Source: Bacillus sp. AFS015802
GTDB taxonomy: Bacteria; Bacillota; Bacilli; Bacillales; Bacillaceae_B
Direction of reading: 5' to 3'
Length of the DNA: 64,000 nucleotides
Assembly: GCF_002561455.1 (NCBI RefSeq)
Contig: NZ_NTUP01000063.1
Span: forward strand, 1 to 64,000
Part shown: one piece after another, positions 8,179 to 17,746 of the stretch
Numbering within the stretch: position 1 is the first letter of the stretch
Layout: the number at the start of each line of letters is the position of its first letter
Program-made: the position numbers and the translations under genes
The notes under the pieces: model-generated
The model's input: the letters and a program-made list of their open reading frames with translations, nothing else
The model's database searches: none
What the model was told of the DNA's origin: nothing

Positions 8179-9324
8179 TCAGCCGTATAGTTGTTTTTGA
8201 CTCTGCAAAGAACTCACTTCCATGAATTCGGTCATGAGTCGGTCAAAGATCGCATCCCAGGATTGCTTTTCAGCCATTTGGAGTGCTTTCTGTTTCATAT
8301 ATTGAAGTCGGTCTTCATCCAACAGCTCAATAATATGATGAATGAAGGATTCGTACAGGTGAGCTTCCGCTATTCTCCCTGTCTGGTTATGCCGGACGAT
8401 ATTCGTGACTCCCCCCTTATCCGCTACTACGGCAGGCAGGCCGGATGCGAAGGCTTCCAAAACGACATTCCCGAAGGTCTCTGAAGCGGAAGGGAAGACA
8501 AACAGATCGGATGATGCATAGGTTTCCGCCAATTCTTCTCCGGTGACGTAACCTGTGAAGATGACATTTTCACCTTTCGTCTTTTCCATAAGCTCTTTCT
8601 TCATCGGTCCGTCTCCTACGATGAGCCACTGGACTTGATTTTTGATCTCATCGGGAAGGTATTGGATCGTTTTCTCCAATGTCTCCAAATCCTTTTCAGG
8701 AGCTAGTCTTCCGACATATAGCAGGATAAACTTCTTATCGATCTGGTATTTTGCCCTTAAGGAGGAGTTTCGCTTATCAGGTGAGTACACTGTACAATCG
8801 ACTCCCCTGCCCCAGATGGATAAATCGGCGAATCCCTGCTTCACCAGATGCTGCCTCGTTTCTTCTGATGGGACAAAAATTCGATCTGCCTGTGAATAGA
8901 ACCACTTCATATATTTCCACAATAGCGGGGATGCCCACATCATTTTATAATAATTCAAGTACATATCGAAGTGGGTGTGATAAGAGGCAACGAGTGGGAG
9001 ATCCATTTTCTTTGCACCCCGTATCCCATAAAGTCCCATTGTCAAAGGTGTGGTGACATGAATCAGTGTAGGTGAAAAATCTCTGAGCTGCTTTACAATG
9101 GTCTTTGGATTCGCTATGGCCGTCCTGCACTCAGGATAAAGAAAAAAGGGAAAGCTGGTGAAGGAGTGTACATTGGGATAAGTTGATGGATGATCTTGAA
9201 AATCCGGAACAAATACTTTGTATTCAATCCGTCTCTTCTCATAATGATCCGTCAGCCGTTTTAACGTCCTTGCCACTCCGTTTACTTGCGGATGGTACGT
9301 GTCTGAAAAAAGCGCCACTCTCAT
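8179..9324 (-). CDS. Family 4 glycosyltransferase
   Basis: A 381-aa GT-B fold enzyme. The N-terminal acceptor domain opens with MRVALFSDTYHPQVNGVAR and carries SYHTHFD. The C-terminal nucleotide-sugar domain has VGRLAPEKDLE and the EX7E motif in ASETFGNVVLEAFASG. Closest in appearance to MgtA-type alpha-mannosyl or diacylglycerol glucosyltransferases. GGGGGA lies 8 nt before the ATG at 9324. It is followed 33 nt upstream by a PAP2 phosphatase, suggesting a shared role in lipid or wall glycan metabolism; the substrate is not determined. Confidence 0.8.
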   Translation of the reverse strand: MRVALFSDTYHPQVNGVARTLKRLTDHYEKRRIEYKVFVPDFQDHPSTYPNVHSFTSFPFFLYPECRTAIANPKTIVKQLRDFSPTLIHVTTPLTMGLYGIRGAKKMDLPLVASYHTHFDMYLNYYKMMWASPLLWKYMKWFYSQADRIFVPSEETRQHLVKQGFADLSIWGRGVDCTVYSPDKRNSSLRAKYQIDKKFILLYVGRLAPEKDLETLEKTIQYLPDEIKNQVQWLIVGDGPMKKELMEKTKGENVIFTGYVTGEELAETYASSDLFVFPSASETFGNVVLEAFASGLPAVVADKGGVTNIVRHNQTGRIAEAHLYESFIHHIIELLDEDRLQYMKQKALQMAEKQSWDAIFDRLMTEFMEVSSLQSQKQLYG

Positions 9325-9357
9325 ATACAAATCCCCCTTTATCACTTTGCAGATCGA

Positions 9358-9882
9358 TCAGGTAAACAAGAGAACCATCATCGTCGTGGCAAATGCAAGA
9401 AATGCCCCTGCCAAAACATCAGAAGGATAATGCACTCCAAGCACCACTCTTGAATACGCCACGAGTGAGCTCAACGGAAATAGTACGAGCATGGTGACCG
9501 GATAGTTGATCATAAAAGGGATGGTGATGGAGAAAACGGCCGTTGAATGGCCTGATGGAAAAGAATGGTCTTTGAATTCATAGCCATGAATGATTGCATT
9601 TGGCAATGTCATGTATGGACGGATCCTTTTGACTCCCTTTTTCACCACCGTCATCAGGATATGGCTTACGAATAGAGAAACCATGGCCAGGATGACCGTT
9701 TCTTTGATTCCCGTATAATATTGAGCGAAGATAAACAGGATAAGGATGGAACTTACAGTGAGCCTCGCCCCTCCCAAATGAGTCACATATCCAAAAAATG
9801 ATCGATGCAGCTCTTTACTCCCATTGATTCTATAAAACAACCTGTCATCAGCTTGCCTAAAACGCGTCAACATTCTGTCCAT
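9358..9882 (-). CDS. PAP2-family membrane phosphatase
   Basis: A 174-aa polytopic protein with the three phosphatase motifs: KKGVKRIRP (C1), PSGHS (C2) and SRVVLGVHYPSD (C3). Family members hydrolyse phosphatidic acid, phosphatidylglycerophosphate or undecaprenyl pyrophosphate at the outer membrane face. The substrate cannot be told from sequence. AAGGGAAG lies about 11 nt before the ATG. Probably co-transcribed with the downstream glycosyltransferase. Confidence 0.85.
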   Translation of the reverse strand: MDRMLTRFRQADDRLFYRINGSKELHRSFFGYVTHLGGARLTVSSILILFIFAQYYTGIKETVILAMVSLFVSHILMTVVKKGVKRIRPYMTLPNAIIHGYEFKDHSFPSGHSTAVFSITIPFMINYPVTMLVLFPLSSLVAYSRVVLGVHYPSDVLAGAFLAFATTMMVLLFT

Positions 9883-10002
9883 GCAATCAACTTCCCTTCC
9901 TATACTTAAACTGTCACCTCCATTATATTTTCAATTTGTTATGCCTCTCTTAATTCCATGTAAATTCTATTGAAAATTGTTGCAAATAAATGTAAATATC
10001 CA

Positions 10003-10035
10003 AACAAAAAAACCGCCCCATGAGTTGCGGGGCGG
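10003..10035 (-). terminator. Terminator of the ypbB-recS-ypbD-ypbE operon
   Basis: Perfect CCGCCCC/GGGGCGG stem (10013-10019 with 10029-10035) followed by seven T on the minus strand. Confidence 0.9.
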
Positions 10036-10041
10036 ATGTAT

Positions 10042-10743
10042 TCATTGATCTAACGGAATCTCCAACACTTGTCCTGTTTGAATTTCATTATCCTGAATCT
10101 TATTCCACTCTTTGATGCGATCGACACCTGAAGGGGAATTGTAATAATTCATGGCGATCCGGAAAAGGGTTTCCTTTGGTTTCACTGTATGATAAACGAT
10201 CTTCTGCTCTTCCTTCTTCTCTTTTTTCACTTCTTCTTTCGGTTCTTCTTTTACCTCTTCCTTCGGCTTTTCCTCTACGGGTTTTTCAGTTGGTGGCGCA
10301 GAGGCTTGTTGATTCTTTCCATCCACTGAGGAAGCGGATTCTTTCGATGATTCCTCTTTTTGATCTGGTTCAGGAGCAGCTTCTTCATTTTCGGGCTTAA
10401 CGGCTTCCACACTCTCTTCATGATCGCTTTCCGCTTGGTCATATCGGACTTCAACCACATCATCCACATCTTCTGACATGACGACGAGGGGGCCGTTTCT
10501 ATTATCGAAATAAGAATAAATGCTGAAAACTGTCAAAGGCAATAAAATAAATAATAAGAGCAGCATACTGATCAATGGATATTTCATCTTCCATTTATTC
10601 TTTTTTTGTTTCTCTCTATGAAGCTCACTTCTTGGAGGAAGCGGTTCTCTTTTCTTTGCAGGCCGTTCCTCAGGGACCCGTTCCACCCGTTCTATTTTTT
10701 TCTTTCGTTTCTCTGCCTGATCTCGATATGGGTCTTTACTCAT
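10042..10743 (-). CDS. ypbE: LysM-domain membrane protein YpbE
   Basis: A 233-aa protein: basic cytoplasmic N-terminus (1-50), one transmembrane helix (about 55-75), a long Glu/Lys/Pro-rich spacer with repeated EEKPKEEVKEE-type blocks, and a C-terminal LysM domain (HTVKPKETLFRIAMNYY to the end). It probably spans to the peptidoglycan. ATG at 10743 has AAGGGAT upstream and overlaps the end of ypbD by 8 nt. Last gene of the operon. Confidence 0.85.
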   Translation of the reverse strand: MSKDPYRDQAEKRKKKIERVERVPEERPAKKREPLPPRSELHREKQKKNKWKMKYPLISMLLLLFILLPLTVFSIYSYFDNRNGPLVVMSEDVDDVVEVRYDQAESDHEESVEAVKPENEEAAPEPDQKEESSKESASSVDGKNQQASAPPTEKPVEEKPKEEVKEEPKEEVKKEKKEEQKIVYHTVKPKETLFRIAMNYYNSPSGVDRIKEWNKIQDNEIQTGQVLEIPLDQ

Positions 10744-11335
10744 GAGACATCCCTTCTTTACTACTTTGTCTTCCATTCCTACGCATGTGTAACCCCAGTA
10801 AAAAATCGATGACAAAGTGCATGATAATCGTTACCAACAAATTATCTGTCCATTCATAAATGAAACCGATCCAAAAGCTGAGCAGTACAATATTGATGAT
10901 TAGAAACCAGTGGGCCCAATACCTGAAGTGAATGAGTGCGAAAATAATACTTGAAATCACCAGTCCAAAATGAAATTGAAGAACCCCCCTGAATAAAACC
11001 TCTTCACTTACACTGATGAAAAAAGCTAATAGAGCAATTTCCCCCATGCTCCTGTTTGTGAAAATGCGGGCATTCACCCCGCCATCGTCATAATATTTTG
11101 CAGGGAGAACCTTCATCAACACGATGTCGATTAACACGATCGCCAGACCGCTGGTCATTCCTACCGTAAAAATGGAGGAAGAAAGATGGAACTGCATCCA
11201 GAATTCGGACGTACTGTCAAATAAAAATATACCTAATCCACAGGCAATCGTTAATAGTAAAAATTGAGTAAAATACAGATGAAATGTTAATTGCTTCTTA
11301 GAAAGCTGTTGAATGATTTCCCCTTGTTTCTTCAT
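10736..11335 (-). CDS. ypbD: CPBP (CAAX-like) intramembrane protease YpbD
   Basis: A 199-aa protein with about six membrane helices and the Abi/CPBP motifs EEVLFRG (EExxxR) and FALIHF, the putative glutamyl intramembrane protease site. The substrate is unknown. ATG at 11335 is used. A GTG at 11344 directly abutting the recS stop is an alternative. Translation is probably coupled to recS and ypbE. Confidence 0.8.
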   Translation of the reverse strand: MKKQGEIIQQLSKKQLTFHLYFTQFLLLTIACGLGIFLFDSTSEFWMQFHLSSSIFTVGMTSGLAIVLIDIVLMKVLPAKYYDDGGVNARIFTNRSMGEIALLAFFISVSEEVLFRGVLQFHFGLVISSIIFALIHFRYWAHWFLIINIVLLSFWIGFIYEWTDNLLVTIIMHFVIDFLLGLHMRRNGRQSSKEGMSHE

Positions 11336-11344
11336 CGTTACCAC

Positions 11345-12826
11345 TTATCCTAATAATAATTTTTCCAACCTTTTCTCCCAGCTGGTGACGCCGGGATCCT
11401 GTGTATCCAGCGTGAAAGGTTTACTTTTGAATGCCCAGGGCGAATCCCCGCATACATCACAGCAAAAGGGATTTTCCCCGAACGGTTTCTCATCGAAATA
11501 ATGGAGAAGCTTCTCCCGCCTGCACGCCTCGGCCTGAAGCCAATTGATCATGGCGTACAGCTTGTCCTTCTTGTATTGTAAACGATGGTTCCGTATCTGT
11601 TTCACTTTCTCGAGTAATCGATCTTGATCGACTGACCGGCCGCCAGTCAGCTCATTTATATAATACGTAAGGAATCGATACTGTACCTCGGTCAGCTGAA
11701 GCTGTTCAATCAACTCTTTGGACTGAGAGTCTCTTCTTTTATCAATGAACCCATGAATTTGATCATCTTCAGGCAGTTCGCTTTGGATGAGCTGCAAGGG
11801 CAAGGAAAGATCCTGTTCAGAGTATAGAACGACAGATACACTGCTCTCTCCATCACGGCCCGCCCTTCCGATTTCCTGCAAGAACGCTTCGATGCTCGAT
11901 GGGAAATGAAAGTGAATGACAAAACGGATATCCTCTTTATTCACACCCATCCCAAAAGCCGAGGTGGCACAGATCATTCTCAGCTTTCCAGAAAGAAATT
12001 GCTGCTGGATCAAGATCCTGTCCTCCTGTTCCATGCCTCCATGATAATGGGCAACACCCGTCACACCGTTCTCAAAAAGCCAGTGAGCGACATCTTCAGC
12101 CATGCGTTTGCTTGAGAAATAAACAACTCCCGGTCCGCCCCAGGACTTCACATATTCCAATAATGCATCCAGCTTTTCACTCTGCCCCGTTACCTTCTCG
12201 ACAAACAATCCTATATTACCTCGATCGACTGAATACACCATCTCAATGGCGGTATCCATTTGAAGCACTTCCTTGATGTCCTTCCTGACTTCTTCCGTTG
12301 CCGTAGCGGTCAATGCCAGGGTGGTCGGGCTCCCAAGCATCTCCTTCAGCTCTCCAAGCTTTAAATAATCAGGCCTGAAATCAGGTCCCCACTGAGAGAT
12401 ACAATGGGCTTCATCAATGACATAGAGGGAAAGATCCAGTGCCTTCAGGGAGGAAACCACACTTGCATTCATTAACATCTCCGGTGAAATGAAAATAAAC
12501 TTATACGAATCCAGTTGTTCCAGTGCCCTTTTTCTTTCCGCGTAAGGTAAAAAAGAATTCAGTGCGATGACCCGCTTTTCCCCCATCACTTTCATCTGTT
12601 CCACTTGATCCTGCATTAAAGAGAGGAGCGGGGAGATGATCAAAACATGTCCATCCATCAGATATCCAGGCAGCTGATAGCATAATGACTTTCCTGTTCC
12701 GGTCGGTAGCATGGCGACCGTATCCCGTCGATCCACCACGGAACGGATGATATCTTCCTGGCCTTCCCTGAAGGAAGAATAACCGAATCTCTCTTTAAGT
12801 TCCTGCTGCAAATTCACGTGTCTCAC
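11345..12826 (-). CDS. recS: RecQ-family ATP-dependent DNA helicase RecS
   Basis: A 493-aa 3'-5' helicase with the Walker A motif LPTGTGKSLCYQLP (about 40-53), the DEAH box VIDEAHCISQWG, motif III LTATAT, motif VI QEIGRAGRDG and a zinc-binding Cys cluster near residue 465 (FCCDVC). It lacks the HRDC domain, so it is the short RecS (YpbC) type rather than long RecQ. Role: processing of recombination and replication intermediates. Its start lies inside the end of ypbB (32-nt overlap). Confidence 0.9.
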   Translation of the reverse strand: MRHVNLQQELKERFGYSSFREGQEDIIRSVVDRRDTVAMLPTGTGKSLCYQLPGYLMDGHVLIISPLLSLMQDQVEQMKVMGEKRVIALNSFLPYAERKRALEQLDSYKFIFISPEMLMNASVVSSLKALDLSLYVIDEAHCISQWGPDFRPDYLKLGELKEMLGSPTTLALTATATEEVRKDIKEVLQMDTAIEMVYSVDRGNIGLFVEKVTGQSEKLDALLEYVKSWGGPGVVYFSSKRMAEDVAHWLFENGVTGVAHYHGGMEQEDRILIQQQFLSGKLRMICATSAFGMGVNKEDIRFVIHFHFPSSIEAFLQEIGRAGRDGESSVSVVLYSEQDLSLPLQLIQSELPEDDQIHGFIDKRRDSQSKELIEQLQLTEVQYRFLTYYINELTGGRSVDQDRLLEKVKQIRNHRLQYKKDKLYAMINWLQAEACRREKLLHYFDEKPFGENPFCCDVCGDSPWAFKSKPFTLDTQDPGVTSWEKRLEKLLLG

Positions 12827-13859
12827 CTGCCTTCGCGATCGCTACCCTGATTTGAAAATAGGTCAATTGAGGAAGCTTTTCTTTAATGGGTTTAAGCCTT
12901 TTCGTTTGTGATTCCTTCATCACCTGAAGGACCCTCACATAATCTTCCCGGGTAATGAACGGATCAATATCCAGTTCTCCCTGTGTCAGGATCAGTTCAA
13001 TGACATGATCCTCAATGGTATTGAGTTTCAATTTCCTGATTCTTGAAATCTCTTCAAGGGAATGTCCCCGCTTATATAAGTCATACGTCTTGCTCGTCGA
13101 AATCGTCAGGTTCTGTCTATGATCACTGTTCAAGCTGATTGAATACAATAGAGGATATCCTGAAGGGTCCCTTTCGACTACTGTCAATATACCGTGGAGC
13201 AGATTCAGGAATCGGAACCGTAACTCTTCTTCATTCATGCCCAACGTTTCCGCCACCTGCAATTCTGTCCACCCATAGTCTTTATATCCGGTTAAGCGAT
13301 AAACCAGAATGGATGGATCGCCCTTCATGACTCCGAACACGGTGGTGAGCTCTTTATAAAGGATCGTAGACAGATTATCTCTATCGGGGTTGGTCCTTAT
13401 GCAATTCTTTACCCATTCCTGAATATACTTATTTCGCTGAACCGGGTAATAGAGGGTCTCCTGTCGTTTTGCATTGGAAAGCACCTGTACAAGAAGGCTC
13501 AGCCTCATCCAGAACAGCCTGGTTTGATCACCATAGGTGAGCCCATTCATATTGGAAGGGAATGCATCACCCATAAAGTGGTCATTCACGGCTTTTACTC
13601 CCCCGGGGGTCACGATGGCATTATCATTTTCCCCCATGGTGATGCATCCCGCCTCCGTTAGCTCCCTTACCTTCTGATTGAAGTATGGACGCTTCAGCCT
13701 TGGTAACGACAGGAAAAAGGGCTGTAAATGAAAGATATGTGCATCCTGGATCGATTGAGAAGACTTTTTACCCTTTAAAATATGGAATACTGAGTAAATG
13801 GAGCGCTCTCCATTGATTTGTAAAAGACAATATAGAATCACATAATTAAGATAGGTCAA
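12795..13859 (-). CDS. ypbB: Helix-turn-helix domain protein YpbB
   Basis: A 354-aa protein matching YpbB in length and context. The N-terminal part is INGERSIYSVFHILKGKKSS, and a C-terminal helix-turn-helix (YDLYKRGHSLEEISRIRKL, about 255-300) resembles that of RecQ-associated proteins. Start is TTG at 13859: AAGGAG lies 7 nt upstream, while the more upstream ATG at 13904 falls in the promoter. Encoded just before recS, so a role with the helicase is likely but unproven. Confidence 0.8.
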   Translation of the reverse strand: MTYLNYVILYCLLQINGERSIYSVFHILKGKKSSQSIQDAHIFHLQPFFLSLPRLKRPYFNQKVRELTEAGCITMGENDNAIVTPGGVKAVNDHFMGDAFPSNMNGLTYGDQTRLFWMRLSLLVQVLSNAKRQETLYYPVQRNKYIQEWVKNCIRTNPDRDNLSTILYKELTTVFGVMKGDPSILVYRLTGYKDYGWTELQVAETLGMNEEELRFRFLNLLHGILTVVERDPSGYPLLYSISLNSDHRQNLTISTSKTYDLYKRGHSLEEISRIRKLKLNTIEDHVIELILTQGELDIDPFITREDYVRVLQVMKESQTKRLKPIKEKLPQLTYFQIRVAIAKAGETREFAAGT

Positions 13860-13894
13860 TTCTCTACTCCTTAATATGTAGGTTATTGTCAAAT

Positions 13895-13923
13895 ATTGTA
13901 CCATGAATTTGGCTTTTGGCCAT
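13895..13923 (-). promoter_or_regulatory. Extended -10 promoter of ypbB
   Basis: Minus strand TGGTACAAT (extended -10; hexamer at 13895-13900) with a poor -35 (ATGGCC, 13918-13923). Leader of about 30 nt. This element overlaps the reading frame upstream of the TTG start and so supports that start. Confidence 0.5.
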
Positions 13924-14010
13924 GTTTTGTTTTTCTTATATAGGATAAAAATAAAAAGAGAGCACCTAACTATTGAAAAGTTATTGAATCCTCTATAAAA
14001 TAAACATTAA

Positions 14011-14331
<321 letters not shown>

Positions 14332-14339
14332 CAAAAATC

Positions 14340-14376
14340 AAGACTAAGGAGAATTTTTCTTCTTAGTCTTTTTTTG
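14340..14376 (+). terminator. Terminator of fer
   Basis: AAGACTAAG/CTTAGTCTT stem (14340-14348 with 14362-14370) followed by TTTTT. Confidence 0.9.
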
Positions 14377-14385
14377 ATCGCAATA

Positions 14386-14416
14386 GAAAACCCCTCAAAC
14401 ATATGTCGAGGGGTTG
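14386..14416 (-). terminator. Terminator of ribU
   Basis: CCCCTC/GAGGGG stem (14391-14396 with 14408-14413) with TTTTC after it on the minus strand. Confidence 0.75.
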
Positions 14417-14430
14417 ATTTTATATGATCA

Positions 14431-15000
14431 CTATGCCGCTTTATTTAAGGCCGTTTGTCTTGATAACCAGCCTTGAAGGCGGACGAACAGTAAGACGAAG
14501 ACGGATGTTACCAGAATTCCCTTCAGGATGTTGAACGGCACGATTCCTGTAATGATGATTTCAGCAGGAAGCTCAAAATTCATGAAGTATTTATAAGCAG
14601 GCAGGAACACGAAATAATTCAGTATCCCCATGCTGATACTCATCACGACCGTTCCTGTGATCAGTCCGATCAACAAACCTTTCTTCGATTGAAAGCGTGA
14701 ATAAATATAATAGGTCGGAAGGATGAGTAGCACCCCGGCTGCAAAATTAGCTGCATGACCAATCGGAACACCCGTATCGCTCCCTGTCATCACGTAATCA
14801 ATCACGTTTTTAAAGAGTTCGACCAGTATACCTGCAAGTGGTCCTAATGTGAACGTTGCAATCAATGCAGGGACATCACTGAAATCGACCATCAAAAACT
14901 TTGGAAATGGTGGAATTGGGAAGTTGAATAACATTAACACATACGAGATGGCACTTAACATACCAACAGTTACAAACATGCGCGTATTCATTTTTTTCAT
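14431..15000 (-). CDS. ribU: Riboflavin transporter RibU (ECF S component)
   Basis: A 189-aa protein with about six membrane helices. It carries family features such as the conserved VDFSDVPALIATF segment. It binds riboflavin and works with a shared EcfA-EcfA'-EcfT energising module, not encoded here. Preceded by an FMN riboswitch, which supports substrate identity (B. subtilis YpaA/FmnP). The ATG at 15000 has AAGGAGAGAGAG upstream. That Shine-Dalgarno lies in a self-complementary CTCCTAAAGGAG. Confidence 0.95.
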   Translation of the reverse strand: MKKMNTRMFVTVGMLSAISYVLMLFNFPIPPFPKFLMVDFSDVPALIATFTLGPLAGILVELFKNVIDYVMTGSDTGVPIGHAANFAAGVLLILPTYYIYSRFQSKKGLLIGLITGTVVMSISMGILNYFVFLPAYKYFMNFELPAEIIITGIVPFNILKGILVTSVFVLLFVRLQGWLSRQTALNKAA

Positions 15001-15008
15001 AGCTCTCT

Positions 15009-15020
15009 CTCCTTTAGGAG
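15009..15020 (-). promoter_or_regulatory. Self-complementary ribosome binding site of ribU
   Basis: CTCCTAAAGGAG on the minus strand pairs the Shine-Dalgarno with its own complement within 12 nt. It could modestly lower translation or act with the riboswitch. Confidence 0.35.
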
Positions 15021-15063
15021 ATTCATCTCATTTCGAAGACGGCTCAAGCCTAAGGTAGCATTA

Positions 15064-15096
15064 AAAAACTCCCGGATATAAACACCCAGGAGAATG
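15064..15096 (-). terminator. Riboswitch-controlled terminator in the ribU leader
   Basis: Minus strand CTCCTGG...CCGGGAG followed by TTTTTT, between the aptamer and the ribosome site. Reading: FMN binding favours this terminator. Confidence 0.75.
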
Positions 15097-15155
15097 AAAG
15101 GCATACCCTAATAAACGTTTAGCTTCCCATTTTCTAAACGTTATGGCAATAACCT

Positions 15156-15288
15156 TCATCTTCTCCCATCCAGACTATACTGTCGGCTTTGGAATCACAC
15201 CAAATCCTGCCCCTAAAGGCTCGCGGGCTTAGAAACAAATTGTTTCATCACCGCCGGTAGGGAATTTCACCCTGCCCCGAAGACGAAT
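15156..15288 (-). ncRNA. FMN riboswitch (RFN element)
   Basis: The minus strand contains the conserved RFN blocks: GGGGCAGGGTGAAATTCCC, TACCGGCGGT, AGCCCGCGAGC, GGTGTGATTCCAAAGCCGAC and AGTCTGGATGGGAGAAG. Outer strands CTTCG and GAAGATG close the junction. An extra CGTTTAG/CTAAACG hairpin (about 15114-15140) lies between aptamer and terminator and probably belongs to the antiterminator. Confidence 0.97.
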
Positions 15289-15394
15289 CTTTATTTTTTT
15301 ATACATTCTCATTATACATAATATCCGGGATGATGTGAAGAGAAACAGTTCGAATTCGAAATATATCCTTTTTTGCCACGGATCTACGCCGGCA

Positions 15395-16291
15395 TCATTC
15401 CACCAACAGGACCTGTTGAGGATAAATAGCCGATTCGGGATCCAGGTCATTTTTGGAGACTAGTTCGTCCACATCGATTCCCTGAGCAATCGAGATGGAA
15501 TAGATCGTGTCCCCCTGCTTCACTACGTATTGTCCCTTCTCGGGAGATCCCGGGATCATCAATATCTGATTGATCATTAATTGGGCGTTTTCCAATCCAT
15601 TTTCTTTCATAACATCTTCAACTGACACGTTGTATTGTTGAGAAATCCCCCAAAGTGTCTCTCCTTTATGAACGATGTGCTTCACTTTATGTATACCATC
15701 AGACACGCCATCCGACTCAGGGGTTCCAGCCACACCAACGGCCTGATAGGGATCCTTCTCTTTGGCGAACACAAGCTGTCCTACTTCACCGTGTCCAAAT
15801 ACAAGATAGGGATCGATCGCATTTTCCTTATCGATCGTCCATTCTCCCCTGTGTATTTCAAAATGGAGATGAGCTCCCGTGGACCTTCCCGTATTCCCTA
15901 AAAGCCCCAGTTGCTCACCTTGTTCAATCTGTTGATTCTCTTCCACCAGCCTGCTTTCAAGGTGGGCGTACACCGTTTCATAGCCGTTTTCATGCCTTAC
16001 GAAAACGACATGTCCGTAGCTTTTAGATAGATACGATTTGATCACTTTCCCTTTTGCGACTGAATATACAGGTGAACCGATCTCTCCCCCGATATCCATC
16101 CCCTTATGTTCACCCGACCTTGTCCCATATGAATCTGTAATCATTCCTTCAACAGGGAACGTCCATGATAAGGTATCCTTTATCACCCCATTCCCCTCTG
16201 CTTTCGCCACATTACCGGTTAAGAACATCATACCCACACATAACGCCAATAGGATTACGATGAAAAGTCTTCTTGCATAATCGAAAATCAT
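15395..16291 (-). CDS. Secreted M23 endopeptidase with two LysM domains
   Basis: A 298-aa protein. Signal peptide or anchor about residues 8-30 (ending NVAKAEG); M23/LytM peptidase domain about 45-165 with HKGMDIGG and GAHLHFEI metal-ligand motifs; then two LysM repeats (HIVHKGETLWGISQQYN; YVVKQGDTIYSISIAQG). Expected to cut peptidoglycan cross-bridges outside the membrane. All zinc ligands appear present, so it is probably active. Its regulation is not evident from the 230-bp upstream gap. Confidence 0.85.
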   Translation of the reverse strand: MIFDYARRLFIVILLALCVGMMFLTGNVAKAEGNGVIKDTLSWTFPVEGMITDSYGTRSGEHKGMDIGGEIGSPVYSVAKGKVIKSYLSKSYGHVVFVRHENGYETVYAHLESRLVEENQQIEQGEQLGLLGNTGRSTGAHLHFEIHRGEWTIDKENAIDPYLVFGHGEVGQLVFAKEKDPYQAVGVAGTPESDGVSDGIHKVKHIVHKGETLWGISQQYNVSVEDVMKENGLENAQLMINQILMIPGSPEKGQYVVKQGDTIYSISIAQGIDVDELVSKNDLDPESAIYPQQVLLVE

Positions 16292-16480
16292 GCTTGTCCT
16301 CCTTCAAAATTGACAGACGTACCTCGATTTCTATGTATGACATCATTCTAGCCTTTTCTCTCTCATTGCATTCACATCCCACTATATGAACAGGCCGGAT
16401 GCATTATTCAATGTGAGGTCATTTTTCTAGAGTAGTGTGGCTAAGTACGGCCAAAATATTCTTTTAACGCTTTGAAAATA

Positions 16481-16519
16481 TAAAAAAACCAGAAACGGCT
16501 GCTTTTCCCGCTTCTGGTT
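16481..16519 (-). terminator. Terminator of sigX-rsiX
   Basis: AACCAGAA/TTCTGGTT stem (16487-16494 with 16512-16519) extended by CGG/CCG, with a T-run on the minus strand. Confidence 0.9.
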
Positions 16520-16525
16520 TTTAGG

Positions 16526-17746
16526 CTACATATCATTTATTAAGCTTTTTTTATTCGGGCTGATCGGCGTTTCGATGGGTCCCGTGAAATCGAAACCGTT
16601 CCAGGTTTCCTGTTTGATGTTTTCAAACCTGGCTTCATCGAATCCGGAGCTTTTGCTTGTCAGCAATATCCCTTCAATCATCTCAAGTGCGGCCATCTCA
16701 TCCAAGGTGTTTAAATCCAACTCGTTCAAGAAGCTGAATGTCACCACTCCGTCTGCTTCTGTCACACTAAAATTGATGTCTTTTGGGATGACACTTTGGA
16801 AGAGGCCGGTTTCTGCCGTTTTCATCGCTTGGATGGACTCTTTGATGCTTCCTCTGTTTATATTGTCAGGAACCAGGAAGCGATCCCTTCCATTCGGAGA
16901 ATAAAGATAATAAGCCGTATGGTCTTTTTCATTCAAATCGATCTTTGAGAATTCCCCCGTGGAACTGAATTCAGGGACAGAGCCGTCATGCTCTCTCAGT
17001 ATGACTTCATCCAGGCCTTTATGCTGGAATGAATATTGAAGAGAATGATAAAAAGCATATTCAACCGCACTGCTGCCACTGTAAGAATGATGGGAATCAA
17101 GAGTGAAGATGACCCTGTCTTTGTCGAGAGAAAACTCTCCATCTAAAGGCAGGTAATCCTCGAGTCCCCATTCGGCTTCAGGCAGCTCCTCCGCAATCTG
17201 CTCATGACGTGCCAACCAATCTTCCCCTGTCGGTTCGTCGACAACCGATACGGGTATGGGCACCGCATCCGTCGAGACAAGTCCAAAGGAATAGAATTCC
17301 TTTCCCATCAGGTCATCTTTATAGAGGGAAAGTCTTGTGTGAGGTTCTTTTAAGTCTTCGGACAAGGGATTGTTCTCCTTTTCACCACTTTCCGTTAGGG
17401 CTGCCTGATCTTCTTTCTTTGCTTCCGTTTGAGCGACAGATTCCTTTCTTTCGGGAGCCAATTCCATTTTACCCTCTGAGTTTCCTGAAGAAACCGACAT
17501 ATCCGACTCGGACTTCTCCATGCCCGTTTCAGAAAATTGATTTAAAACGGGAGGGGCAAGCAGGAACAAGATGAAGATGGCGGCAAGTGCTGCAACTGCA
17601 GGGATGAATCGTTTAAATGAATATGGACGTTTCTTTTTGCGATCCATTCGTGCGTGGATATATTGAGAGGTTCGATCATCTTTGATTTGAGGGAGCCTTT
17701 TGATCAGTTCCTCGATATCACGATCTTTCCATTCTGACTGGTTCAA
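16526..17746 (-). CDS. rsiX: Anti-sigma-X factor RsiX
   Basis: A 406-aa single-pass membrane protein. Cytoplasmic N-terminus (1-45, SEWKDRDIEELIKRLPQ) binds the sigma factor; one membrane helix lies at about 47-65; a low-complexity Glu/Ser/Lys stretch and an extracytoplasmic domain follow. The N-terminus and position match B. subtilis RsiX. Start is TTG at 17746, with AAGGAGG upstream, lying 29 nt inside the end of sigX, so the pair is translationally coupled. Confidence 0.85.
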   Translation of the reverse strand: MNQSEWKDRDIEELIKRLPQIKDDRTSQYIHARMDRKKKRPYSFKRFIPAVAALAAIFILFLLAPPVLNQFSETGMEKSESDMSVSSGNSEGKMELAPERKESVAQTEAKKEDQAALTESGEKENNPLSEDLKEPHTRLSLYKDDLMGKEFYSFGLVSTDAVPIPVSVVDEPTGEDWLARHEQIAEELPEAEWGLEDYLPLDGEFSLDKDRVIFTLDSHHSYSGSSAVEYAFYHSLQYSFQHKGLDEVILREHDGSVPEFSSTGEFSKIDLNEKDHTAYYLYSPNGRDRFLVPDNINRGSIKESIQAMKTAETGLFQSVIPKDINFSVTEADGVVTFSFLNELDLNTLDEMAALEMIEGILLTSKSSGFDEARFENIKQETWNGFDFTGPIETPISPNKKSLINDM

